Shown here: positions 52,621 through 60,054 of the stretch, in pieces
How positions within the stretch are numbered: the stretch's first letter is position 1
Layout of the letters: every line of letters begins with the position of its first letter
Source of the DNA: an uncultured Haliea sp.
GTDB lineage: Bacteria; Pseudomonadota; Gammaproteobacteria; Pseudomonadales; Halieaceae
Length of the DNA stretch: 64,000 bases
Direction of reading: 5' to 3'
Assembly: GCA_947258585.1 (NCBI GenBank)
Contig: CAMYIZ010000059.1
Span: 90,821 to 154,820, forward strand
Notes under the pieces: model-generated
What the model was told of the DNA's origin: nothing
The model's database searches: none
Seen by the model: only the letters and a program-made list of their open reading frames with translations
Position numbers and translations under genes: made by a program

Positions 52621-53463
52621 TCAGTTCCGCAGAAAGCCGGTCAAGCGGCGGATTTCGCCAATGACCGCATCGCCCTCGGTGGGGGGCATGCCATCCTCGG
52701 TCAGGGTATTTTTGCGGGTCACACCGTCGACGCTGCCACGCTCAGACAGATAGCGCAACGTGGCCAGTGGCGAAAATGCTCCAAGCAGGTCGCGCTCCGA
52801 CCAAAGAGCCAGGAACGCGAGCAGGCCGTAGGCACCCCAGTTGGATACATCGGCCACCAGCAGCTCGTCGCAGCTGGTGACCGCGACCCGGATATCCAGG
52901 GCAGCGATGGCCTCGGCAATCTTGCCCATGCCGATCTCGTTGCCGCCGTCGCCGATGCCGATGGTCGGGCAGGTTGCCCGGGTCAGAAACGGGTCGAAGG
53001 CGCCGCAGCGGGAGCTGATATCTTCACCGCGCATGTTGTAGTAGCGGCCGTCTGTGGTCCGCCCGGGTCGCTCGATGGAAATGACGGCAGCGGGGGAGTT
53101 CGCCGCCAGCCAGGTAGTGGCTGCCTGCTCACCGCCGTCGGCGGGGTCGCGGTCCAGGGCCAGGATGCGATAGTCGGCTGCCATGGCATCGGCCAGGGGC
53201 GTGGCGCAGGCGATGACGGGCTGTGCGCCGAGGGCCTCAAGACCCTGGTACAGTGCGATGGCGCCCACCGGGCCATCGGTTTCGAAGGTGTCTCCCACCG
53301 GGAAGCCGGTGCCGATCAACACTGTCCCCCGCAGGCCGTGCAACAGCTCCGCGGCGCGCAGGTAGTAACCCGGCCTGAGTGCGGCGCGGGCGGTCTGCAT
53401 CTGGCGCGGATTGCGTGCGACCAGCAGGGCCTCGATGGTTTCACTCAGGGTCTGGTCATTCAC
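52621..53463 (-). CDS. DUF4392 protein, C-terminal domain of D-glutamate cyclase
   Basis: This is a 280-aa soluble protein of the DUF4392 family, the C-terminal domain of animal D-glutamate cyclase (DGLUCY), which converts D-glutamate to 5-oxo-D-proline. Marks are GTVLIGTGFPV, ETDGPVGAIALYQGLEALG, ISIERPGRTTDGRYYNMRG and GIGDGGNEIGMGKI. The start is GTG at 53463, overlapping the pxpC stop (GTGA); the track's ATG at 53514 lies inside pxpC. It is separated from, but in the same operon as, the DUF1445 gene that corresponds to the N-terminal half of DGLUCY. Confidence 0.88.
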   Translation of the reverse strand: MNDQTLSETIEALLVARNPRQMQTARAALRPGYYLRAAELLHGLRGTVLIGTGFPVGDTFETDGPVGAIALYQGLEALGAQPVIACATPLADAMAADYRILALDRDPADGGEQAATTWLAANSPAAVISIERPGRTTDGRYYNMRGEDISSRCGAFDPFLTRATCPTIGIGDGGNEIGMGKIAEAIAALDIRVAVTSCDELLVADVSNWGAYGLLAFLALWSERDLLGAFSPLATLRYLSERGSVDGVTRKNTLTEDGMPPTEGDAVIGEIRRLTGFLRN

Positions 53464-54410
53464 CGGTTTCGCTCCTCGGGCGCTGCCTGCAAGGGCATGT
53501 GCTGTATCCGCCAATGGTTCAGATGCAGTGCATTGTGGGCGGCGTGCGGGCTGATGGCGGCGAAATGTACCCTGCCGCCGGGCTGCAGCTGCGCCATGCG
53601 CTCCGCGTCCAGGGACAGGGCGGCTCCGATCTTGGGGTAGCCACCGATGGTCTGGCGGTCATTGAGCAGCACGATCGGCTGGCCATCGGCGGGGATCTGG
53701 ATGGCGCCGAAGCAGATGCCCTCGGACAGGATGCCCTCGATGTCGCAACGGATGGCGGGGCCCTCCAGACGATAACCCATGCGATCACAGCGCTGTGAAA
53801 CCGTCCACTCGCTGCTGAAAAAACGCCGCTGCTGGAGACGGTCGAAGTGCTGCTGCTGGTAGCCGGGTATGACCCTGACAGTGACCTGGTTCTGGTAGTG
53901 CGGGCGCTGGTCGCGCGGCACTTGCAGACGGTGATGCTCGCTCACCGTGGCGCAGGGCAGGACGTCGCCGGGCGCCAGCTTGTCGCCGCGCAGGCCGCCC
54001 AGCTGCTCCCGCACCACGGTCGCCGTGCTGCCAAACTGGGGGGCGACGACAAAGCCGCCGGCCACGCCCAGATAGCTGCGGCAGCCATCCGTGGCATAAC
54101 CGAGGCTGATGTGGTCGCCGGCCTTGACCTTGTGCACCGTCCACAGCTCTCGCTCCTTGCCGTTGATTGCCAGGGGCATGCTGGCTCCGGTTACGCACAG
54201 GAAGGTGTCGGTGTGGGCGTCGAGTTCCAGCCCGCCAAAGCTGGCTTCAATGGCGGTTGCCGCCGGGTCGTTGCCCAGCAGGCGCTGGCAGAGTGCGAAG
54301 GCATTGCGGTCCAGCGGGCCGCCGGTGGTCAGGCCAATGCCGTGCTGGCCGTAGCGGCCCGGATCCTGGAGCAGGCTCAGCAGCCCGGGCTGGCGCACCA
54401 CCAGACTCAT
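53460..54410 (-). CDS. pxpC: 5-oxoprolinase subunit PxpC (KipA family)
   Basis: This is one of three subunits of the ATP-dependent prokaryotic 5-oxoprolinase, which opens 5-oxoproline to glutamate. The 316-aa product shows the KipA/biotin-dependent carboxylase-like pattern: LLSLLQDPGRYGQHGIGLTTGGPLDRNAFALCQRLLGND, LCVTGASMPLAINGKE and FGAIQIPADGQPIVLLNDRQTIGGYPKIG. It overlaps pxpB by four bases and the DUF4392 gene by four bases. Confidence 0.94.
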   Translation of the reverse strand: MSLVVRQPGLLSLLQDPGRYGQHGIGLTTGGPLDRNAFALCQRLLGNDPAATAIEASFGGLELDAHTDTFLCVTGASMPLAINGKERELWTVHKVKAGDHISLGYATDGCRSYLGVAGGFVVAPQFGSTATVVREQLGGLRGDKLAPGDVLPCATVSEHHRLQVPRDQRPHYQNQVTVRVIPGYQQQHFDRLQQRRFFSSEWTVSQRCDRMGYRLEGPAIRCDIEGILSEGICFGAIQIPADGQPIVLLNDRQTIGGYPKIGAALSLDAERMAQLQPGGRVHFAAISPHAAHNALHLNHWRIQHMPLQAAPEERNR

Positions 54411-55090
54411 GCCAGTTCTCCGCCCAGTTCCAGAAAGCGCTCCCGGCTGATCGGCTCAAACCGCACCCTGTCGCCAACGGCTACCGGCATGGTGGGCTCG
54501 GCATTCGGGTCGAACATGCGCTGTGGGCAGTTGCCGATCAGGTTCCAGCCCCCCGGCGACACGGCCGGATAGATTGCGGTCTGGCGATCGGCAATGGCCA
54601 CCGCGCCCCGCGGCACTTTCGCGCGCGGGGTTGCCAGTCGGGGGGCGGCGATGCGCGTGTCCACCTCGCCCAGATAGGCGAACCCCGGGGCGAAGCCAAT
54701 GGCGTAGACGCGGTACTCGGTTCCGCTGTGCAGTGCGATCACTTCGTCCACCGGCAATTGGCACTGCTGCGCCAGCCGCTCCAGATCGGCGCCGGACTCC
54801 GCGCTGTAGTAAACCGGCAGCACGATTTCCCGGCCACCGCTGCCGGCGCTGGCACCGTCGATGTCCGCGCGGATACCGTGCAAACGGTGAATGACACTCA
54901 TGTGGTCGGTGCGAAGTGGATCGTAGATCACCAGCAGGGAAGCGTAGGAGGGAACCAGATCGATGAGGTCGGGCCCCAGCACCCGGCGGGCCGCCGCGGT
55001 CGCGGCCTGTACCCGGGCGGCCACCTCCGCACCGGTTCTCTCGCCCAGATAGAGTATTACCGCATTGTCACCGGCGTAGCTCAACTGCAT
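54407..55090 (-). CDS. pxpB: 5-oxoprolinase subunit PxpB (KipI family)
   Basis: This 227-aa allophanate hydrolase subunit 1-like protein acts with PxpA and PxpC. The key features are LVPSYASLLVIYDP, IVLPVYYSAESGADLERLA, the catalytic-region YAIGFAPGFAYLGEVD, and KVPRGAVAIADRQTAIYPAVSPGGWNLIG. In Bacillus the homologue also inhibits the KinA kinase; nothing here suggests that role. It starts 7 bases after pxpA. Confidence 0.94.
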   Translation of the reverse strand: MQLSYAGDNAVILYLGERTGAEVAARVQAATAAARRVLGPDLIDLVPSYASLLVIYDPLRTDHMSVIHRLHGIRADIDGASAGSGGREIVLPVYYSAESGADLERLAQQCQLPVDEVIALHSGTEYRVYAIGFAPGFAYLGEVDTRIAAPRLATPRAKVPRGAVAIADRQTAIYPAVSPGGWNLIGNCPQRMFDPNAEPTMPVAVGDRVRFEPISRERFLELGGELA

Positions 55091-55097
55091 GCGCGGG

Positions 55098-55829
55098 TCA
55101 GGCTCCCTTGATCAACGCGCGCACGGCTTCGATAGCGCGTACACCCTCAAGATTGTCGCCATGCACGCACAAGCTGTCAGCGGACAGTGGCAGGCGCTGG
55201 CCGCTGATCGTGGTGACGGTGCCCTGGCGGCACAATTCGTCCACCTGTGCCAGCATGCGTTCGCGATCGTGCACGGCGTGTGGCCGCTTTCGGGATAGCA
55301 GGCGTCCGTCATCGTCATAGCAGCGATCGGCAAAGGCTTCGAGCAGGAGTTGCAGGCCCAGCGCATGCGCCTCCTGCCGATGTTCCTCCGCCTGCGGCGT
55401 CGCCTGCAGCATTAACGCCAGGGGACGGTGGTAGCCGGCTACCGCCGCCATGATGATGCGCCGCAGTGAGCTGTTGGCCATCATGTCGTTGTAGAGCGCG
55501 CCGTGGGGTTTGACATAGGCCAGCTGCAGGCCGTGACAGGCGGCCATCCCGTCCAGGGCGGCTATCTGGTAGCGCAGGCTGCTGGCCAGCTCCGTGTCGT
55601 CCAGGTGCATGGTTCGGCGGCCGAAACCCACCAGGTCCGGGTAGGCGGGGTGGGCGCCCACGCTGACGCCGTGTCGCGCTGCCAGCGCCAGGGTTTTGTC
55701 GATGGTAACCGGGTCGCCACCGTGAAAACCGCAGGCAATATTGGCCTGGTCGATGTGGGGCATCACGTCGGCATCCATGCCCATGTTCCAGCTGCCATAG
55801 CTTTCGCCGAGGTCACAATTGAGAAGCAT
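55098..55829 (-). CDS. pxpA: 5-oxoprolinase subunit PxpA (LamB/YcsF family)
   Basis: This 243-aa TIM-barrel-like subunit is needed for ATP-dependent hydrolysis of 5-oxoproline. It has LNCDLGESYGSWNMGMD at the N-terminus, HIDQANIACGFHGGDP with likely metal or substrate residues, SVGAHPAYPDLVGFGRR, and the VKPHGALYN motif. It lies 30 bases after the DUF1445 gene in the same operon. Confidence 0.95.
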   Translation of the reverse strand: MLLNCDLGESYGSWNMGMDADVMPHIDQANIACGFHGGDPVTIDKTLALAARHGVSVGAHPAYPDLVGFGRRTMHLDDTELASSLRYQIAALDGMAACHGLQLAYVKPHGALYNDMMANSSLRRIIMAAVAGYHRPLALMLQATPQAEEHRQEAHALGLQLLLEAFADRCYDDDGRLLSRKRPHAVHDRERMLAQVDELCRQGTVTTISGQRLPLSADSLCVHGDNLEGVRAIEAVRALIKGA

Positions 55830-55859
55830 TGTCGGTCCTGTACTCAGAAATGCCTGTGA

Positions 55860-56645
55860 TCAGAGTATAGCCAGTTGGCTGTTGCGCAGGTCGGTGACCA
55901 GCATGCAGCCCGGGCTGTGGGTAATGGCCAGCGGCGGTCGCGCCTGTTCCAGCGCGACCTGCGGCGTAACGCCGCAGGCCCAGAACACCGGCAGTTCCCC
56001 GGCTTTCAGCGTGACCCGGTCACCGTAATCCGGCCGCTCCAGGTCCCGTATCCCTATCTCCGCAGGGTCCCCCAGATGGATGGGCGCGCCGTGCACCGAC
56101 GGGAACCGGGTGCAGATCTGGATCGCCCGTATGGCATCGGCGGCCTTGAAGGGCCGCATGCTGACGACCATTTTGCCGGCGAAGGGTCCCGCGGGCTGGC
56201 AGTCGATATCCGTGCGATACATGGGGACGTTGACGCCTTCGCTGACGTTGCGCACCTCCAGCCCGTCGGCCAGCAGTGCTTCTTCAAAGGAGAACGAGCA
56301 GCCCAGGGCAAAGGTTACCAGATCATCCTGCCACAGGCCCTTGATGTCCTCGCACTCCGCCTGCAGCTTGCCGTCGCGGAAAACGCGGTAGCTTGGCACG
56401 TCAGACCGGATGTCTATATCCCCCAAAAGTGGTAGCGACGGGTCTCCCGGCGCGGCGGAGCTGGCGATGAGCGGGCAGGGTTTCGGATTGGCCTGGCAAA
56501 AACGCAGGAAATCGCTCGCCCAGGCTGCGGGCAGGATCACGATATTGCACTGCACGAAGCCGGCCGCAAGACCGGAAGTGTTGCCGGAATGCTGACCGCT
56601 GCGGATACGGCGGCGCAGTTCGGCAGGTGTTGGGGTGATGGCCAT
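55860..56645 (-). CDS. DUF1445 protein (YcsI-like), N-terminal domain of D-glutamate cyclase
   Basis: This is a 261-aa protein of the DUF1445/'putative hydro-lyase' family, the N-terminal domain of animal D-glutamate cyclase. The start at 56645 ([17 protein letters not shown]) has GAGG 6 bases upstream; the track's start adds 28 residues. Motifs are [64 protein letters not shown] and [12 protein letters not shown], with the conserved Cys residues in LGCSFS and WACGVTPQ. It is the first gene of the seven-gene operon ending in alr. Confidence 0.9.
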   Translation of the reverse strand: MAITPTPAELRRRIRSGQHSGNTSGLAAGFVQCNIVILPAAWASDFLRFCQANPKPCPLIASSAAPGDPSLPLLGDIDIRSDVPSYRVFRDGKLQAECEDIKGLWQDDLVTFALGCSFSFEEALLADGLEVRNVSEGVNVPMYRTDIDCQPAGPFAGKMVVSMRPFKAADAIRAIQICTRFPSVHGAPIHLGDPAEIGIRDLERPDYGDRVTLKAGELPVFWACGVTPQVALEQARPPLAITHSPGCMLVTDLRNSQLAIL

Positions 56646-56680
56646 GTTGAACCTCGTCGGAGAGGGGCGGGCCTTGGCAC

Positions 56681-56709
56681 TGGAGACCGCGCCCCGAAAG
56701 CGGGATAAT
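56681..56709 (+). promoter_or_regulatory. Possible sigma70 promoter for tesB
   Basis: TGGAGA (4 of 6 matches to -35) and GATAAT (5 of 6 to -10) are separated by 17 bases in the 98-base gap between the divergent DUF1445 and tesB genes. The predicted transcript would start about 28 bases before the tesB ATG. The -35 match is weak. Confidence 0.35.
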
Positions 56710-56743
56710 GATGCGTTGCGGTCCATCATAGTTGATTCCCCTC

Positions 56744-57583
56744 ATGCTCGACCAGTTGCTGCAGGTTCTTTCCCCCCGATCAGCGGGAGAAGACGTGTTC
56801 CTTGCCGATAACATGCATCCCCAGGCCTTCCGGGTCTACGGCGGACAGGTCCTGGCCCAGGCGCTGCGGGCCGCTGCCGCGACCGTCGAGCCGGAGCGGG
56901 CAGTGCACTCCCAGCACGCGTATTTCCTGCGCCCGGGTGATCCCGGCGAGGAGATTCGGCTGGAGGTCGACCGGGCTCTGGATGGGGGCAGTCTCAGTTC
57001 CCGGCGGGTCGTGGCCCTGCAGCGGGGCAAACCGATCCTGGTGTCCTCCGTCTCCTTCCAGCGTGCAGGGCGCGGCGATGATTTCCAGCAGCCGCTGCCC
57101 GCCGTGCCCGCGCCGGAAACCCTGCCCAGCGAGCGCGAGCGGGCTCTGGCGGAAGGCACCATGGACGCAAGCTTCATGGTGACAACGGGTCTCGAGCTCG
57201 ATGTGAGACTGGTGCATCCGGTTGACTGGCAGAATCCGCAGCCGTTACCGCCCCATCTGGAAGCCTGGATGAAAACCACGGGTCCTGTGCCGCAGGGCAA
57301 TTCCCTGCACGCCTGCCTGCTGGCCTACATGTCGGATATCTTGCTGATCGATGTCTGTCTCGCTGCCACCGGGCGCAGTTTTCTGCTGGACGATTGCCAG
57401 ATTGCCAGTCTCGATCACGCGCTCTGGTTCCACGGCCCGGTGAGGGCCGACGAATGGCTGCTGCACGCGGTGGAGGCAGAGCGTGTCAGCGGCGGGCGCG
57501 GGCTGGCTCGGGGCAAATTCTACAACCGCGAGGGCGTACTGGTCGCATCGGTTGTCCAGCAGGGACTCATGCGCCTGCGTTGA
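56744..57583 (+). CDS. tesB: Acyl-CoA thioesterase II
   Basis: This double-hotdog thioesterase hydrolyses acyl-CoA to free acid and CoA. The 279-aa length is close to E. coli TesB (286). Visible are HPQAFRVYGGQVLAQALRAAAATV, VHSQHAYFLRPGDP, and the catalytic-region residues in ASLDHALWFHGPVRADEWLLH and GLARGKFYNREGVLVASVVQQG. The ATG at 56744 replaces the track's TTG four codons earlier. It is followed 72 bases later by an acyl-CoA synthetase. Confidence 0.94.
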   Translation: MLDQLLQVLSPRSAGEDVFLADNMHPQAFRVYGGQVLAQALRAAAATVEPERAVHSQHAYFLRPGDPGEEIRLEVDRALDGGSLSSRRVVALQRGKPILVSSVSFQRAGRGDDFQQPLPAVPAPETLPSERERALAEGTMDASFMVTTGLELDVRLVHPVDWQNPQPLPPHLEAWMKTTGPVPQGNSLHACLLAYMSDILLIDVCLAATGRSFLLDDCQIASLDHALWFHGPVRADEWLLHAVEAERVSGGRGLARGKFYNREGVLVASVVQQGLMRLR

Positions 57584-57655
57584 CGCGTTGCCTCGCCGGG
57601 TGGGGAACCTTATGATGAGGTGCTGGTTCGCGCCGTTCACCATAAGGATCACACC

Positions 57656-59245
57656 ATGCCCCACCCCGCCATTACTGCTGAAACCTACCCCCACAAGCCC
57701 GCCATCATCATGGGCGGCTCCGGCGAGATGGTCACCTTCGCCGAGCTTGACGAGCGCAGCAACCAGGCGGCGCAGCTGTTCCGCTCCCTGGGCCTGAAGA
57801 AGGGCGATCATATTGGCATGATGCTGCTGAACTGCCGCCAGTTCCTCGAGATCTGCTGGGGCGCGCAGCGCGCGGGCCTGATCTTTACCCCCATCAGCAC
57901 CCACCTGAAACGCGATGAAACCGCCTATATCCTGGAGAACTGCGGCGCCCGGCTGTTTATAGCATCCCACGACCTGGCCGGCGTGGCCGCCGAGGTGCGC
58001 GCGGCCAGCAAGGGGGCCATCCAGCATTTTTACATGGTTGACGGACTTATCGACGGCTTTGACTCCTGGGACGACAGCGCCGGCCTGCAGCCTGCCGAGC
58101 GCATCGCCGACGAGGCCAATGGCGTGCCCATGCTGTATTCCTCCGGCACCACCGGCAAGCCCAAGGGCGTATTCCTGCCGCCCGCCAGCGATGACGTCAA
58201 TGCTCCCCACCCCCTGGCGGCAAGCCTGGGCGCCGCATTTGGCTTCAGCGAGGAAACGGTCTATTTGTCACCGGCGCCGCTGTATCACGCGGCGCCACTG
58301 CACTACAACATGATGACCCTGTACCAGGGCGGCACCACCGTGGTAATGGAAACGTTTGACCCCGAGGCCGCACTGGCGCTGATCGAGGAGCACCGCGCCA
58401 CCCACAGCCAGTGGGTACCGATCATGTTCGTGCGCATGCTCAAGCTGCCGGAAGAAGTGCGCAACAAGTACGATCTCAGCAGCATGCAATTTGCCATCCA
58501 TGCTGCTGCGCCTTGCCCGATCGAAGTGAAGGAGAAGATGATCGAGTGGTGGGGCGAGGTCATCGTCGAGTACTACGCCGCCAGCGAAGGCATCGGTATT
58601 ACCATCATCGACTCCGCCAACTGGCTGACTCACAAGGGCTCTGTGGGTCCCTCGCTAATGGGGACTATCCATATCCTTGACGACGATGGCAACGAGCTGC
58701 CGCCCGGTGAGATCGGCACCGTGTATTTCAGCGGCGAACAGGCCCAGTTCAAGTATCACAACGAGCCGGACAAGACCGCCGAGGCTTTCAACGAGCGCGG
58801 TTGGGCGACTACAGGCGACATCGGCTATCTCGACCGGGACGGTTTCCTGTATCTGACCGATCGCAAGCACTTCATGATCATCAGCGGCGGCGTGAATATC
58901 TACCCGCAGGAGATCGAGAACCTGCTGATCACTCATGACAAGGTGGCGGATGTCGCCGTGTTCGGGATTCCCAACGACGAGTTCGGGGAAGAGGTCAAGG
59001 CTGTCATCCAGCCCATGAACTGGGCCGATGCCACCGACGAGGTGGCGATCGAGATCATGGAATGGCTGCGCGAGCGTATCTCCCATATCAAGCTGCCGCG
59101 GTCGCTGGACTTCCACCGTGAATTGCCGCGGATGGATAACGGCAAAATGTACAAGCGGCACCTGGCCGACGCCTATCGCGGAGCCACCCGCACGGATGAA
59201 AAGGGTGACACTATCGGCGCCGGCAAGAGCTCGCCCGATGAATAG
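57656..59245 (+). CDS. AMP-dependent acyl-CoA synthetase/ligase
   Basis: This 529-aa ANL-superfamily enzyme activates a carboxylic acid with ATP to acyl-AMP and then acyl-CoA. The P-loop is MLYSSGTTGKPKGV, the central motif YYAASEG, and the A8 region GWATTGDIGYLDRDGFLYLTDR with the C-terminal catalytic lysine in NGKMYKRHL. The start ATG at 57656 has AAGGAT 6 bases before it. The chain type is unknown; it is of the fatty-acid/cyclohexane-like 'FadD' group. With tesB it suggests fatty or cyclic acid metabolism. Confidence 0.92.
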   Translation: MPHPAITAETYPHKPAIIMGGSGEMVTFAELDERSNQAAQLFRSLGLKKGDHIGMMLLNCRQFLEICWGAQRAGLIFTPISTHLKRDETAYILENCGARLFIASHDLAGVAAEVRAASKGAIQHFYMVDGLIDGFDSWDDSAGLQPAERIADEANGVPMLYSSGTTGKPKGVFLPPASDDVNAPHPLAASLGAAFGFSEETVYLSPAPLYHAAPLHYNMMTLYQGGTTVVMETFDPEAALALIEEHRATHSQWVPIMFVRMLKLPEEVRNKYDLSSMQFAIHAAAPCPIEVKEKMIEWWGEVIVEYYAASEGIGITIIDSANWLTHKGSVGPSLMGTIHILDDDGNELPPGEIGTVYFSGEQAQFKYHNEPDKTAEAFNERGWATTGDIGYLDRDGFLYLTDRKHFMIISGGVNIYPQEIENLLITHDKVADVAVFGIPNDEFGEEVKAVIQPMNWADATDEVAIEIMEWLRERISHIKLPRSLDFHRELPRMDNGKMYKRHLADAYRGATRTDEKGDTIGAGKSSPDE

Positions 59246-59250
59246 TGCAA

Positions 59251-59285
59251 TGGCCAGCAATCGCCATCCTGGGGAATGCTGGCCA
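59251..59285. terminator. Inverted repeat TGGCCAGCA/TGCTGGCCA between convergent genes
   Basis: A perfect 9-base stem with a 17-base loop lies 5 bases after the acyl-CoA synthetase stop and 11 bases before the stop of the convergent UrcA gene. Position suggests a bidirectional terminator, but no T-tract follows on either side. Confidence 0.35.
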
Positions 59286-59296
59286 GCGCACCGGGT

Positions 59297-59761
59297 TCAA
59301 CGCTTGGCGATGTCCTGGCCCGGCTTCATGCTGCGCCCCGTCCGGCTGGCGTGCATCTCCTCCAGACCCAGATGCCCTACATTGCTGACCGCGTTGTCCA
59401 TTGCCGTCTCAAGGCAGGCTTTGTGGTCACGGTGCATGGCGGTGTCGCGAATGTCTGCCCGCGGTGAGCACACAGCCTTGGTCGCCTGGGTCAGGCGCAG
59501 GTACAGCTGGTCCAGGCCGGCGGGGTGGCCCAGGTTGAGATCCGCCCAGGTGACCGTCACTGAGCGGTCAGTGCGGCCGATATGGGGAAAGCTTACAAAG
59601 TCCGCCCGGGTTTCCCGCGTAGTGGTTTGCTCAACGTTGTAACGATACTCGTCGTCGGCGACTGTGTGGTTCGCCAGCAATGGCAGGGTCAGTGCCAGTG
59701 ACACAAGAGCGGTGGTGGCCAGCGGCAGTTTTCTCTGATTCTTGTTTCCCGGATTGTTCAT
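59297..59761 (-). CDS. UrcA-family secreted protein
   Basis: This is a 154-aa exported protein with a signal peptide (LVSLALTLPLLANHTVA). The UrcA pattern is visible: VSFPHIGRTDRSVTVTWADLNLGHPAGLDQLYLRLTQATKAVCSP, then CLETAMDNAV. UrcA proteins are small periplasmic proteins of unknown function, common in marine Alpha- and Gammaproteobacteria. It is divergent to the CadC-like regulator, with inverted repeats between them, so it may be a target. Confidence 0.88.
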   Translation of the reverse strand: MNNPGNKNQRKLPLATTALVSLALTLPLLANHTVADDEYRYNVEQTTTRETRADFVSFPHIGRTDRSVTVTWADLNLGHPAGLDQLYLRLTQATKAVCSPRADIRDTAMHRDHKACLETAMDNAVSNVGHLGLEEMHASRTGRSMKPGQDIAKR

Positions 59762-59881
59762 GGCGTTTTCCTCGCTAGTTCGTGGCTGTCAGTAGCGCAC
59801 TGTCTGCCGGGCGGGGTGCCCGGCTGTTCAGCCTGGAGTCAAGTTCAGCACAGGCCAAGTCGCGCCGCCGGGTGGAACCGT

Positions 59882-59965
59882 GACTTATCCGGGAGTAAGT
59901 CGTGATTTCTGTGTGAGGAAAATGTGATTACCCTAAAATCAAGAGGTTGAGATCAATTTTAGGGT
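59882..59965. promoter_or_regulatory. Two inverted repeats between urcA-like and CadC-like genes
   Basis: GACTTA-N8-TAAGTC (59882-59901) and ACCCTAAAAT-N16-ATTTTAGGGT (59930-59965) are perfect inverted repeats in the 293-base gap between the divergent UrcA and CadC-like genes. The second is strikingly AT-rich and lies about 90 bases before the regulator start. They may be operators of the neighbouring winged-helix regulator. Apart from these I see nothing else in the gap. Confidence 0.5.
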
Positions 59966-60054
59966 TCATATCCTGCTCTTTGATGGGTGGTGAATGATTG
60001 TCCCTGCGACTACGCTTAAGTACTGCGATCGCAGATTCGCAACGGGACAAGGCT

